Shown: positions 33,178 to 42,640, numbered from the stretch's first letter. The stretch is DNA of 64,000 bases from Streptomyces finlayi (GCF_014216315.1 NZ_CP045702.1:2356001-2420000), one strand, 5' to 3'. Numbers and translations: made by a program. The notes: generated by a model not told the origin, from the sequence alone.

Positions 33178-33963
33178 GTGGAAGTTGTCATCGTCCCGGA
33201 CGCCGCGGCAGGCGGCGAGCTCATCGCGGAGGCCATCGGAGCCCTGCTGCTCCGCAAGCCCGACGCTCTGCTCGGCGTGGCCACCGGATCGACCCCGCTG
33301 CCCATCTATCAGGCGCTGGCCGCCAAGGTCCGTGCCGGGTCCGTTGACGCGTCGCGTGCCCGCATCTGCCAGCTGGACGAGTACGTCGGGCTGCCGCCCG
33401 GCCACCCCGAGTCGTACCGCTCGGTCGTGCTGCGCGAGGTCGTGGAGCCGCTGGGGCTGTCCGAGGCGTCCTTCATGGGACCCGACGGCTCCGCCGAGGA
33501 CGTCCAGGCGGCGTGCGAGGCGTACGACAAGGCGCTGGCCGAGGCCGGCGGGGTGGACCTCCAACTGCTCGGGATCGGCACGGACGGGCACATCGGCTTC
33601 AACGAGCCGTGCTCCTCACTCGCGTCCCGTACGCGGATCAAGACGCTGACCAAGCAGACGCGGGTCGACAACGCGCGGTTCTTCGACAACGACATCGCCC
33701 AGGTGCCGCACCACGTGATCACGCAGGGCATCGGAACGATCCTGGAGTCCCGGCACCCGATCCTGCTCGCCACGGGCGAGGGCAAGGCGGAGGCGGTGGC
33801 ACAGACGGTGGAGGGGCCGGTCGCCTCGATCGTGCCGGCGTCGGCACTGCAACTGCATCCGCACGCGACGGTGGTCGTCGACGAGGCGGCCGCGTCCAAG
33901 CTGAAGCTGGGGGACTACTTCCGGGCCACGTACGCGGCGAAGCCGGCGTGGCAGGGAATCTAG
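33178..33963 (+). CDS. nagB: glucosamine-6-phosphate deaminase
   Basis: A 261-residue enzyme of normal length. ATGSTPLPIYQAL binds the sugar phosphate, QLDEYVGL carries the catalytic Asp, GIGTDGHIGFNEP is the family signature, and HVITQGIGTIL follows. It converts GlcN-6-P to Fru-6-P and ammonia, the entry of chitin-derived nitrogen and carbon into glycolysis. The GTG at 33178 starts VEVVIVPDA; the longer reading begins inside the operator and is rejected. It is convergent with dasD and controlled by DasR through the box at 33132. Confidence 0.95.
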   Translation: MEVVIVPDAAAGGELIAEAIGALLLRKPDALLGVATGSTPLPIYQALAAKVRAGSVDASRARICQLDEYVGLPPGHPESYRSVVLREVVEPLGLSEASFMGPDGSAEDVQAACEAYDKALAEAGGVDLQLLGIGTDGHIGFNEPCSSLASRTRIKTLTKQTRVDNARFFDNDIAQVPHHVITQGIGTILESRHPILLATGEGKAEAVAQTVEGPVASIVPASALQLHPHATVVVDEAAASKLKLGDYFRATYAAKPAWQGI

Positions 33964-33974
33964 TCGGCATCCGT

Positions 33975-34012
33975 ACGAGGGCCGGGACACCGTCGGGTGC
34001 GCCGGCCCTCGT
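33975..34012. terminator. nagB terminator
   Basis: ACGAGGGCCGG pairs with CCGGCCCTCGT around a 16-nt loop, 12 bp after the nagB stop and facing the convergent dasD gene. Confidence 0.7.
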
Positions 34013-34173
34013 CCGCGTCCCGCCTCCGGCGCCGTCCGTGTCCCGCCCGCGGCGCACCGTCGTCGTCCTCAAGCGCCGGACGGGCTTCACCCATGGGCTC
34101 AGCCCCGGCCGGCCTTGGCGGTCGGGCGGGGCTGAGGGTGAGGTGGGGTGAGGCGGGGGGGGAGGCGCGCGGG

Positions 34174-35703
34174 TCAGGTGGCGGCGGAGGTGAGGGCTTC
34201 TGCCGCGGCCACACCGCACACGCGGGCCGCCCCGTGCGTGGCGACGTACAGGGCGCCCCGCGGTTCCGCCTGTGGGAGGCCCATCTCGACCACGACCGTG
34301 TCGGGACGCGCCGCCAGCAGGGCATCGAGTGCTTCTGCCATCCATGCGTGCCGGTGGACGTCGCGGACGACCGCGACGATGCGCCGCTCCCCCGCCGCCC
34401 GCAACGTGTCGGCGGCCGGAGCCGCGCTCTCGCCGCTGTACGTGCCGGTGCCGGTGCCGGGCAGGAGCCGGGACAGTTCGGCCGCGACGCCCCACGGCGT
34501 CTCGTCGCCGACCGCGATGTTCGCGACCGGGGTGAACGCGGCGACGTACGCCGGCCCCGTCAGCCGCGCACCGGTGCCCGTGACGCGTACCGCGCGGCGG
34601 GCCGCGGCGAGGCCGATGTCGTTGCTGACTCCGGTGCCGGGCGCGGTCCCCTCCTGCACTGCCGCGCCCGGCTCCGAGACAGCCCCCCTGGCTTCCCGCG
34701 TCCAGGACGCGAGAGCCCGTACCCGGGCGGCGGCGTCGGCCAACCGCTCCTCGGACAGGTCTCCGCCGCGTACCGCGGACACCAGGGCGTCGCGCAGCCG
34801 CAGCACGGTGCCCTCGTCGACCAGCCCGCCGCCGACACAGATCGCGTCGGCGCCCGCGGCGATCGCCAGGACGGCGCCGCGCTCGATCCCGTACGTCGCG
34901 GAGATGGCCTGCATCTCCATGCCGTCGGTGACGATGAGGCCGTCGTAGCCCAGTTCCTCGCGCAGCAGACCGGTCAGGATCTGCGGGCTCAGCGTCGCAG
35001 GGCGGTGCGGGTCGAGTGCGGGAAGCAGGATGTGCGCGCTCATCACCGATTTGGAACCCGCGGCGACGGCCGCGCGGAAAGGCACCAGCTCACGCGCGTA
35101 CAGGGTGCCCAGGGACACATCGATCCTCGGCAGCGCGTGGTGCGAGTCGACCGCCGTGTCGCCGTGTCCGGGGAAGTGCTTCGTACAGGCGGCGACGCCC
35201 GCGGCCTGGAGCCCCTCGACGTACGCGGCGGTGTGCCGGGCCACGAGCCGGGGGTCGGCGCCGAAGGAGCGTACGCCGATGACCGGGTTGGCCGGGTTGG
35301 AGTTGACGTCCGCGGACGGCGCCCAGTTGAGGTTGACGCCGCAATCCGCGAGCCGGCGGCCGAGCTCCTGGGCGACGGCCCGGGTGAGGGACACGTCGTC
35401 GACCGAGCCGAGGGCGAAGTTGCCCGGGAACGAGGATCCGTGGCGGACCTCCAGCCGGGTGACGTCACCGCCCTCCTCGTCGATCGCGACGAGGACGTCC
35501 TCGCGCTCGGCCCTCAGCTGGGCCGTGAGCGCGGCCAGTTGCGCGGGCGACTCGATGTTGCGTCCGAACAGTCCGACGGAGGCGAGGCCCTCGCCGACCC
35601 TGCGCAGCAGCCAGTCAGGGGCGGTCGTGCCCGTGAATCCGGGCTGGAGCACGGCGAGCGCGTCGCGCGTGAGGGTGTCGGTGGTGGTTACGAGGGTGGT
35701 CAT
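34174..35703 (-). CDS. dasD: GH3 beta-N-acetylglucosaminidase
   Basis: A 509-residue glycoside hydrolase family 3 enzyme with the NagZ-type signature KHFPGHGDT and the Asp nucleophile in IVTDGMEM. No signal peptide is evident, so it is probably intracellular and cleaves imported N,N'-diacetylchitobiose. It starts 5 bp after dasC at ATG 35703, preceded by AAGGGATAAGG. A C-terminal domain of about 180 residues follows the barrel. Part of the dasABC-dasD operon under DasR. Confidence 0.88.
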   Translation of the reverse strand: MTTLVTTTDTLTRDALAVLQPGFTGTTAPDWLLRRVGEGLASVGLFGRNIESPAQLAALTAQLRAEREDVLVAIDEEGGDVTRLEVRHGSSFPGNFALGSVDDVSLTRAVAQELGRRLADCGVNLNWAPSADVNSNPANPVIGVRSFGADPRLVARHTAAYVEGLQAAGVAACTKHFPGHGDTAVDSHHALPRIDVSLGTLYARELVPFRAAVAAGSKSVMSAHILLPALDPHRPATLSPQILTGLLREELGYDGLIVTDGMEMQAISATYGIERGAVLAIAAGADAICVGGGLVDEGTVLRLRDALVSAVRGGDLSEERLADAAARVRALASWTREARGAVSEPGAAVQEGTAPGTGVSNDIGLAAARRAVRVTGTGARLTGPAYVAAFTPVANIAVGDETPWGVAAELSRLLPGTGTGTYSGESAAPAADTLRAAGERRIVAVVRDVHRHAWMAEALDALLAARPDTVVVEMGLPQAEPRGALYVATHGAARVCGVAAAEALTSAAT

Positions 35704-35708
35704 GGGCC

Positions 35709-36617
35709 TTATCCCTTCACGGCGCCCGAGGTGAGACCCGTGGCCATCTTGCCCTGGATGATCATGAAGAAGATGACGACCGGAATGGAGATGAGTGTGG
35801 AGGCGGCCATCAGGGCCCCGTAGTCCGTACCGCGCTCCGTGGTGAAGGTCATCAGCCACACGTTGAGCGTGTACTTGGAGTTGTCGTTGATCAGGATGTA
35901 CGCGAAGAGGTACTCGTTCCAGGCGTTGACCAGCGCGAAGATCGACGCGGCGGCGAGTCCGGGGGCGAGCAGCGGGAAGATGACGCGGCGGAAGGCTCCC
36001 ATGCGGGTGCAGCCGTCCACCATCGCGGACTCCTCCAGCTCCACCGGGATGTTGATCACGAAGCCGCGGATCATGATGGTCGCGAAGGGCAGCGTGGACA
36101 CCAGGTAGACGACGATGAGTCCCCAGTACTCGTCGATGCCGCCCATGGCGTTGAGCTGGAGGTAGATCGGGATCAGCATCGCGGTCGGCGGCAGCATCTG
36201 GACGAGGATCATCACCATCATCAGCGCCTTCCGCCCGAAGAAGCGGAAGCGTCCGATGGCGAGTGCCGCCAGTGTCGCGATGATCATACCGCCGACCACC
36301 GCGGTGACCGAGACGATCAGGCTCGACCGGATCGCGGTGCCGAAGTTGTCCTGCTCCACCGCGCGCGCGAAGTTGTCGAAGGTGAGCGAGGAGGGCCAGA
36401 GCGTCTGGTCGTAGGACCGGATCTCGTGGTTGGGGCGCAGCGAACTGATGATCAGCCAGTAGACCGGGAAGGCCATGAGCGCCGCGGTGACCAGGGCCAC
36501 GATGTTGTAGCCGAGGCGGTTCCTCTTGCGGTCGGGCCGCAGCACCTGGGCGGGAGTGTCCGTGGCGGTGGAGGTGCTCGTTCGAGTGGACGTGCTCATT
36601 CGAGTGGAGGTGCTCAT
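35709..36617 (-). CDS. dasC: chitobiose ABC transporter permease
   Basis: A 302-residue permease with six hydrophobic segments and the EAA loop EESAMVDGCTRMGAFRRVIF, which contacts the shared ATPase (MsiK, encoded elsewhere). The start codon overlaps the dasB stop by 4 bp. The N-terminus is unusual: MSTSTRMSTSTRTSTST arises from tandem 18-bp repeats that also provide a second possible start at 36599. It works with DasA and DasB to import chitobiose. Confidence 0.92.
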   Translation of the reverse strand: MSTSTRMSTSTRTSTSTATDTPAQVLRPDRKRNRLGYNIVALVTAALMAFPVYWLIISSLRPNHEIRSYDQTLWPSSLTFDNFARAVEQDNFGTAIRSSLIVSVTAVVGGMIIATLAALAIGRFRFFGRKALMMVMILVQMLPPTAMLIPIYLQLNAMGGIDEYWGLIVVYLVSTLPFATIMIRGFVINIPVELEESAMVDGCTRMGAFRRVIFPLLAPGLAAASIFALVNAWNEYLFAYILINDNSKYTLNVWLMTFTTERGTDYGALMAASTLISIPVVIFFMIIQGKMATGLTSGAVKG

Positions 36618-37627
36618 TCGACCTCTCCCGTCTTGATCAGCTGGCGCAGGTAGTACACGGCGACACCGGAGAGCATCAGGACGGTGATCAAGGCGATCGC
36701 GCTGCCCTGGCTGAAGGAGGTGGACTCGAACGCCTTGGAGAAGGAGTAGAGGCCGAGGGTCTCGTACTCCGGCTCGGGCTTGTTGCCCCGCAGCAGCCAG
36801 ATCTGGCCGAAGACGTTGAAGTCCCAGATGACCGACAGGGTGGCGACCATGGTGAAGACGGGCTTGATGACCGGCCAGGTGACGAAGCGGTAGACACCGA
36901 ACGCGGAGGCTCCGTCGAGGGAGGCCGCCTCCTCCAGTTCCTTGGGGACCTGGGTGAGGGCCGCGTACATCGTGATCACGACGAACGGGACGGCGCCCCA
37001 GACCACCAGCAGCGTGATGATGCCGAAGCCCTGCCACGGGTCGAGGAACCAGTTGTGGCCGAGCCAGTCCTCGTTGCCCGTGAGGTCGGCGAGGAGCGTG
37101 TTGATCAGGCCGTAGTCGGAGTCGGCCAGCCAGCGGAAGACCGAGGCGGCGACCATGAGCGGCATCGACCAGGCGGCGATGAGCGCGACGGTGAGGACGA
37201 GCCGGACCCAGGTGGACAGGCGCAGCATCATCAGCGCGATCAGCAGCCCGATGCCCATGGTCAGCACCACGCAGATCGTCATGAAGACGACCGTGCGGCC
37301 GGTGACCTGCCAGAACTCGGGGTCCCCCAGGATGTTGGTGAACTGCTCGAAGCCGACCCACGGCGTCTCGCCGTTGCCCCACAGGGCTGCCCGGCCCATG
37401 TCCTGGAAAGACATGATCACGGTCTTGATCAGCGGATAGACGTACACCGCGGCGATCGCGAGGATCGCCGGCAGGATCAGGAGGTACGGAAGGAGTTCAC
37501 CTTTCTTCCGCTGCCTCCTGGCGCGCGGCTTGGCGTCCTTCGCGGGGGACGACGGCCCGGTTACTTCCGGACCACGTGGTACGGGTACCGGAGGCGGCCC
37601 GGCGGCCTTGGTGTCGGCGGCAGTCAC
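36614..37627 (-). CDS. dasB: chitobiose ABC transporter permease
   Basis: A 337-residue permease. A Pro/Lys/Arg-rich cytosolic tail of about 40 residues precedes six membrane segments; the EAA loop is LEEAASLDGASAFGVYRFVT. I use the GTG at 37627, which has GGAAGG upstream; a longer frame reaches 37663. It is followed by dasC with a 4-bp overlap and separated from dasA by a hairpin. Confidence 0.92.
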   Translation of the reverse strand: MTAADTKAAGPPPVPVPRGPEVTGPSSPAKDAKPRARRQRKKGELLPYLLILPAILAIAAVYVYPLIKTVIMSFQDMGRAALWGNGETPWVGFEQFTNILGDPEFWQVTGRTVVFMTICVVLTMGIGLLIALMMLRLSTWVRLVLTVALIAAWSMPLMVAASVFRWLADSDYGLINTLLADLTGNEDWLGHNWFLDPWQGFGIITLLVVWGAVPFVVITMYAALTQVPKELEEAASLDGASAFGVYRFVTWPVIKPVFTMVATLSVIWDFNVFGQIWLLRGNKPEPEYETLGLYSFSKAFESTSFSQGSAIALITVLMLSGVAVYYLRQLIKTGEVE

Positions 37628-37695
37628 GTGGCTGACCTTCCATCGGGATTCCGGGGGCTGCACCCGGAGATCACGGCATACGTCTGCGAAAGGAA

Positions 37696-37725
37696 GCGGG
37701 GGCCCGGTGCGTGCCGGGCCCCCGC
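37696..37725 (-). terminator. dasA-dasB intercistronic hairpin
   Basis: GCGGGGGCCCGG pairs with CCGGGCCCCCGC around a 6-nt loop, 26 bp after the dasA stop and 69 bp before dasB. Such hairpins probably reduce read-through or protect the dasA message, giving more binding protein than permease. Confidence 0.75.
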
Positions 37726-37750
37726 CTGGAGAGCCGATGGCCCTGGGGTG

Positions 37751-39046
37751 CTACTTGTTGATCAGCGCGTTGATCTCGTCGTCGGCCTTCTTGGCCGCGT
37801 CGGCCACCGAGGTGCCCTTGAGGATCGCCAGGAGCATGTTCTCCAGGACCTCGTCCTTCTCGATGGACGTCCAGCCCGGCGCGATCGGCGTGAACCAGGC
37901 GTCCGGCACGGCGTTGGCGACAGCGGCCGTCTCCGGCTTCGCCTTCAGCGGCTCGAGCTGCTTCTCGTTGTTGGGCAGGATGTTCTTGGAGGCGAGCACC
38001 TCCATCGACTTCTCACTGGTGAAGAGCGAGACCCACTCCTGGCCGAGGTCCGTGACCTCGGACTTCGCGGTGATGGCGAGGTCCGAGCCACCGATGAAGG
38101 ACGGGAGCGCCTTGCCCTCCGGGCCGGGCATACCGGCCGGGGCGATCTTGCCCTCGAGCTTCGGGTTGCCGTTGTTGGCACCGTCGGTGACGGAGCCGGC
38201 CTCCCAGCCGTTGCCGTAGATCAGGGCCGTCTTCTCGTTGGCCATGACGTTGGCGTGGTCCTGCTCGTCCTTGGTGATGTCGGCCTTGTTGTACTTCTTC
38301 ACCAGGTTGACGAAGTGCTCGATGCCCTTCTGGGACTCGGCGGAGGAGAGGTTGCCCTTCCACTCCTTCGCACCCTCGTCGTACTCGGCGATGGAGCCGC
38401 CGTACGCCGCGACGTAGGACATGGCCGCGTACCAGTAACGGCCCGGCAGGTAGAGGGACGAGAAGCGCTTGTCCTTCTTGGTGTACTCGGCCGAGACCTT
38501 GTCGAGGGCGGTGAGCAGTTCGGCCTCGGTCTGCGGGAGCGCGTCGCTGCCCGTGCCGGCCTTGAACATGTCCTTGTTGTAGATCGCCACACGCGCACCG
38601 GCGTAGTAGGGCACGCAGAACTGCTTGCCCTCGAAGGTGCAGGTGTCCTTCAGACCCTTGATCCAGGTATCCGAGTTGTCGTACTTCTTGGGGTCGATCT
38701 CGGCGAGTGCGCCGTTCAGGATGTACTGCATCGTCTCGGTGTTGCCGAGTTCGACGACGTCCGGGAACTTGTCGCCGCCGAGGGCGGTGTCGAGCTTCTT
38801 GGCCTTGTCCGCCCACTGCTGGTACTGGACGTTGACCTTGACCTTCGGGTACTTCTTCTTGAACTGCGCGTTGACGTCCTTGACCAGTTCCGGCCAGGTG
38901 CTCTGCGCGTCGACCATCAGCCAGACGGTCAGTTCTTCGGAGCGGTCCTTCGGGTCCTTCGAAGCGTTGCCGCTGTCCCCGCCACACGCCGCAATACCGG
39001 ACATCATCGCCGCGACGCCGACCGCCGCTATGAGCTTGCGCTTCAT
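37751..39046 (-). CDS. dasA: chitobiose-binding lipoprotein
   Basis: A 431-residue extracellular solute-binding protein. A lipoprotein signal peptide ends at the lipobox GIAAC (Cys21), so the mature protein is anchored to the outer face of the membrane. The type I-II family 1 fold carries ELTVWLMVD at the N-terminus and NTETMQYILNGALAEI in the hinge region. DasA binds chitobiose and is needed for development in Streptomyces. Two dre boxes lie upstream, so DasR should repress it strongly. Confidence 0.95.
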   Translation of the reverse strand: MKRKLIAAVGVAAMMSGIAACGGDSGNASKDPKDRSEELTVWLMVDAQSTWPELVKDVNAQFKKKYPKVKVNVQYQQWADKAKKLDTALGGDKFPDVVELGNTETMQYILNGALAEIDPKKYDNSDTWIKGLKDTCTFEGKQFCVPYYAGARVAIYNKDMFKAGTGSDALPQTEAELLTALDKVSAEYTKKDKRFSSLYLPGRYWYAAMSYVAAYGGSIAEYDEGAKEWKGNLSSAESQKGIEHFVNLVKKYNKADITKDEQDHANVMANEKTALIYGNGWEAGSVTDGANNGNPKLEGKIAPAGMPGPEGKALPSFIGGSDLAITAKSEVTDLGQEWVSLFTSEKSMEVLASKNILPNNEKQLEPLKAKPETAAVANAVPDAWFTPIAPGWTSIEKDEVLENMLLAILKGTSVADAAKKADDEINALINK

Positions 39047-39123
39047 GCCACACCCTCCTCAGGGATACCAGCAACCCCCGCCCACCGCGGAAACGTACGA
39101 CGAGTACTGCCTGTGGGGCTGGG

Positions 39124-39174
39124 ACTTGGTCTTTAATGGTTTAGACCAGTACCGGGAGCTTGGCCTAGACCTTT
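39124..39174. promoter_or_regulatory. two DasR boxes between dasA and dasR
   Basis: ATGGTTTAGACCAGT (39136-39150) and TTGGCCTAGACCTTT (39160-39174) both resemble the dre consensus and sit about 90-130 bp upstream of dasA; a half-site TTGGTCTTT precedes them. Two phased boxes suggest cooperative binding. Confidence 0.8.
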
Positions 39175-39295
39175 AGGGGTGTCAAGGGTGTATAAGAAGT
39201 GCACTCGCGTCCGTTATCGGACCGACACCTAGGGGAGGGCGACGACCCGTGACCGGACCGTGCCACCATGTGAGCCGCTATAGACGGAGGAGCCG

Positions 39296-40096
39296 GTGAC
39301 GGCAGCAACGCAGCAGTCGGGAAGGCGGGCCATGGATGCCGACGGGGGCAGTACGGGGAACGAGACCGGTGCGGGTACGCGTACGGCACGCGTACCGAAG
39401 TACTACCGGCTCAAGCGCCATCTGCTCGACATGACCGAGACACTTCCGCCCGGCACCCCCGTGCCGCCGGAACGGACCCTGGCCGCCGAGTTCGACACCT
39501 CGCGCACCACGGTGCGCCAGGCGCTCCAGGAACTGGTCGTCGAGGGGCGGCTGGAGCGCATCCAGGGCAAGGGAACCTTCGTCGCCAAGCCGAAGGTCTC
39601 CCAGGCGCTCCAGCTGACCTCGTACACCGAGGACATGCGCGCCCAGGGACTGGAACCCACATCCCAGTTGCTGGACATCGGATACATCACGGCCGACGAC
39701 GCGCTCGCCGGCCTGCTCGACATCACCACGGGCGGCCGGGTGCTGCGGATCGAGCGGCTGCGCCTCGCCAGCGGTGAGCCGATGGCGATCGAGACCACCC
39801 ACCTTTCGGCCAAACGCTTTCCCGCGCTGCGCCGTTCACTGGTGAAGTACACCTCGCTCTACACCGCGCTCGCCGAGGTGTACGACGTCCGGCTGGCCGA
39901 GGCCGAGGAGACGATCGAGACCTCGCTCGCCACCCCGCGCGAGGCGGGGCTGCTGGGTACGGACGTCGGTCTGCCGATGCTGATGCTGTCCCGTCACTCG
40001 ATCGACGGGAACGGCGAACCGGTGGAGTGGGTGCGCTCGGTGTACCGCGGCGACCGCTACAAGTTCGTGGCCCGCCTGAAGCGGCCCACGGACTGA
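39296..40096 (+). CDS. dasR: GntR/HutC-family global regulator of amino-sugar metabolism
   Basis: A 266-residue HutC-type regulator. The winged helix-turn-helix lies at about residues 40-105 (EFDTSRTTVRQALQELVVEG) and the UTRA effector domain follows, with LRIERLRLASGEPMAIETT and a C-terminal PVEWVRSVYRGDRY. It binds GlcN-6-P, which releases it from dre sites, linking chitin supply to nutrient use and antibiotic production. GTG 39296 has GGAGGAGCCG upstream. Divergent from dasA. Confidence 0.95.
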   Translation: MTAATQQSGRRAMDADGGSTGNETGAGTRTARVPKYYRLKRHLLDMTETLPPGTPVPPERTLAAEFDTSRTTVRQALQELVVEGRLERIQGKGTFVAKPKVSQALQLTSYTEDMRAQGLEPTSQLLDIGYITADDALAGLLDITTGGRVLRIERLRLASGEPMAIETTHLSAKRFPALRRSLVKYTSLYTALAEVYDVRLAEAEETIETSLATPREAGLLGTDVGLPMLMLSRHSIDGNGEPVEWVRSVYRGDRYKFVARLKRPTD

Positions 40097-40359
40097 GTCC
40101 TGCCGCCCCGGCCTGCCAGGACCGCACGACGAACGGCCTCCGTGGAGTCATTTCCCCACGGGGGCCGTTCGCTGCGCCGGCGCGGACAGCTGGCGTGAAC
40201 CAGTCCGTCCTTTCTCTCGTGAGTCCCACCGGGCGCGGGTATCGCCGAGACGTCACCGTTGCACTACCGCAATGCGGACAGGGGATGACGCTGGACGGAC
40301 CGCTCGCCTAGATTGCGTGCGCATTACGCCAGGTGACGAGCGAGGGGACGGAGCACCAC

Positions 40360-40614
40360 ATGCCCGAAGACAACACCGGAAAACGACCAACGATCACACC
40401 CGTGCGGGTGGTTATCGCCCTGTGTCTCATCGCACCGTTCGTGGCGATGCTGTGGGTGGACTCGTACGCGAAGGTCGATCCGACCTTCATCGGAATCCCG
40501 TTCTTCTACTGGTACCAAATGCTCTGGGTCTTCGTCTCGACCGCGCTGACGATGGTCGCGTACGTGCTGTGGCAGCGTGACCAGCGCGCCCGCAAGGGAG
40601 GTGCGTCAGCATGA
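40360..40614 (+). CDS. DUF3311 small membrane protein, transporter accessory
   Basis: An 84-residue protein with two hydrophobic segments (VVIALCLIAPFVAMLWV and FYWYQMLWVFVSTALTMV). DUF3311 proteins are usually the small partner of an adjacent SSS symporter, as here: the stop overlaps the next ATG by 4 bp. I start at ATG 40360 because GGGACGGAG lies upstream; GTG 40333 is an alternative. Confidence 0.85.
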   Translation: MPEDNTGKRPTITPVRVVIALCLIAPFVAMLWVDSYAKVDPTFIGIPFFYWYQMLWVFVSTALTMVAYVLWQRDQRARKGGASA

Positions 40615-42245
40615 AGGACGGCGTGAACGGCGTGGCACTGGCCGTATTCATCTTCTTCTTCGTGGCCGTCACGGTCATCGGCTTCATGGCCGCCCGCTGG
40701 CGGAAGGCCGAGAACGAGAACAGCCTGGACGAATGGGGCCTGGGTGGACGGTCGTTCGGCACCTGGGTCACCTGGTTCCTGCTCGGCGGGGACCTCTACA
40801 CGGCGTACACCTTCGTCGCCGTCCCCGCGGCGATCTACGCGGCGGGCGCGGCCGGCTTCTTCGCCGTCCCCTACACGATCCTCGTCTACCCGCTGATCTT
40901 CACCTTCCTGCCGCGCCTGTGGTCGGTGTCGCACAAGCACGGCTACGTCACCACCTCGGACTTCGTCCGGGGCCGCTTCGGCTCGAAGGGGCTCTCGCTC
41001 GCGGTCGCCCTCACCGGCATCCTCGCCACGATGCCGTACATCGCGCTCCAGCTCGTCGGTATCCAGGCCGTGCTGGACGTGATGGGCGTCGGCGGCGGGG
41101 AGACCACGCACTGGTTCGTCAAGGACCTGCCGCTGCTGATCGCGTTCGCGGTGCTCGCCGCGTACACCTACTCCTCGGGCCTGCGCGCGCCCGCGCTGAT
41201 CGCGTTCGTCAAGGACGGGCTGATCTACCTGGTGATCGCCGTGGCGATCATCTACATCCCGATCAAGCTGGGCGGCTTCGACGACATCTTCGCCAAGGCG
41301 AGCGAGGCGTTCTCGCAGACGAACGAGGCCACCGGAAAACCGCGCGGCGCGCTCGTCCCGACCGATATGGGTCAGTGGGGTTACGCCACCCTGGCGCTGG
41401 GTTCAGCGCTCGCGCTCTTCATGTATCCGCACTCGATCACGGCGACGCTCTCCAGTCGCAGCCGTGACGTGATCCGCCGCAACACCACGATCCTGCCGCT
41501 GTACTCGCTGATGCTGGGCCTGCTGGCGCTGCTCGGCTTCATGGCGATCGCGGCCGGGGTCACGGTGGACAACCCGCAGTTGGCCATCCCCCAGCTGTTC
41601 GAGAACATGTTCCCCGGCTGGTTCGCGGGCGTCGCCTTCGCCGCGATCGGCATCGGCGCGCTGGTCCCGGCGGCCATCATGTCGATCGCCGCGGCGAACC
41701 TCTTCACCCGCAACATCTACAAGGACTTCCTGAAACCGGACGCCACCCCGGCGCAGGAGACCAAGGTCTCCAAGATGGTCTCGCTCCTGGTGAAGGTCGG
41801 CGCGCTCGCCTTCGTCCTCACCATGGACAAGACGGTCGCGATCAACTTCCAGCTGCTCGGCGGGATCTGGATCCTCCAGACGATGCCCGCGCTGGTCGGC
41901 GGCCTCTTCACCCGGTGGTTCCACCGCTGGGCCCTGATCGCGGGCTGGGCGGTCGGCATGCTGTACGGGACGGTCGCCGCGTACGGTGTGGCCAGCCCGA
42001 CCCAGAAGCACTTCGGCGGCTCCTCGAAGGAGATCCCGGGCATCGGCGAGATCGGTTACATCGGTCTCACCGCCTTCGTCCTCAACCTCGTGGTCGTGGT
42101 CGTGCTGACCTTCGTGCTCAACGCGCTGAAGGCCCCGGCCGGAATCGACGAGACCTCACCGTCCGACTACACGGCGGACGCGGGTGACCCGGGCGTCGAG
42201 AAGGTGCTCCCGCCCGCGACGGTGGGCGCACCGGGCGGTCACTGA
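40611..42245 (+). CDS. sodium:solute symporter (SSS family), probable monocarboxylate transporter
   Basis: A 544-residue membrane protein with about 13 hydrophobic segments. WGLGGRSFGTWVTWFLLGGD and the Na+-site region AAIMSIAAANLFTRNIYKDF are SSS signatures. Together with the DUF3311 partner it resembles the MctC-type carriers for short monocarboxylates such as acetate or pyruvate. The substrate is an inference from the pairing. Terminator at 42266. Confidence 0.82.
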   Translation: MKDGVNGVALAVFIFFFVAVTVIGFMAARWRKAENENSLDEWGLGGRSFGTWVTWFLLGGDLYTAYTFVAVPAAIYAAGAAGFFAVPYTILVYPLIFTFLPRLWSVSHKHGYVTTSDFVRGRFGSKGLSLAVALTGILATMPYIALQLVGIQAVLDVMGVGGGETTHWFVKDLPLLIAFAVLAAYTYSSGLRAPALIAFVKDGLIYLVIAVAIIYIPIKLGGFDDIFAKASEAFSQTNEATGKPRGALVPTDMGQWGYATLALGSALALFMYPHSITATLSSRSRDVIRRNTTILPLYSLMLGLLALLGFMAIAAGVTVDNPQLAIPQLFENMFPGWFAGVAFAAIGIGALVPAAIMSIAAANLFTRNIYKDFLKPDATPAQETKVSKMVSLLVKVGALAFVLTMDKTVAINFQLLGGIWILQTMPALVGGLFTRWFHRWALIAGWAVGMLYGTVAAYGVASPTQKHFGGSSKEIPGIGEIGYIGLTAFVLNLVVVVVLTFVLNALKAPAGIDETSPSDYTADAGDPGVEKVLPPATVGAPGGH

Positions 42246-42265
42246 CACGCCGGCCGGACTCGTGC

Positions 42266-42307
42266 ACGGGCCGCCGCGCCTTCCCTGAGGGAGGCGCGGC
42301 GGCCCGT
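42266..42307 (+). terminator. symporter terminator
   Basis: ACGGGCCGCCGCGCC pairs with GGCGCGGCGGCCCGT with a short unpaired centre, about 20 bp after the symporter stop. Confidence 0.75.
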
Positions 42308-42368
42308 CGCGCTTTCCGGTACCTTCACCACGCGACACAAGATGTGGGGGCTGCTTCGGCAAGGAGCC

Positions 42369-42515
42369 CCCACATGTATGCTCATGCTCGCTGTCGCCGC
42401 AGGGGAATCCGGTGTGAATCCGGAACTGTCCCGCAACGGTGTGATCGGTGTGCTTTTGCACATCCGAAGTCCGAAGACCTGTCGACAGCGCGCCCGGCTC
42501 GACCGAACCGGGCGC
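42369..42515 (+). promoter_or_regulatory. cobalamin riboswitch and expression platform of nrdAB
   Basis: The conserved core reads GGGGAATCCGGTGTGAATCC, then GGAACTGTCCCGCAACGGTG, with the B12-box-like AGTCCGAAGACCTGTCGACA near the end. A stable hairpin GCGCCCGG/CCGGGCGC (42490-42515) follows as the likely terminator or sequestering element. A separate hairpin with GTGGGGGCT/AGCCCCCAC lies just upstream (42342-42374). B12 is known to repress class Ia nrdABS this way in S. coelicolor, where class II NrdJ needs B12. Confidence 0.88.
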
Positions 42516-42640
42516 ACAGACGTCCGGGCCTCGTGGATGGGCCGGTGGACGCCGCACGCAGTGCTGCCGCCTCCGGGCCCCACGCTGCCCGGCTGCCCCC
42601 GTTCCCCGCCTGGCCGGAGCCGAGCGAGGGAGAGCACCGC

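Noticed and set aside
35709..37382. A longer dasC reading frame reaching into dasB
   Set aside because: The upstream part is the shadow of dasB in another frame; the ATG at 36617 overlapping the dasB stop is the normal permease start.
42344..42640. N-terminal extension of NrdA in the same open frame
   Set aside because: This part is the cobalamin riboswitch leader; the GTG at 42641 has a proper ribosome binding site.
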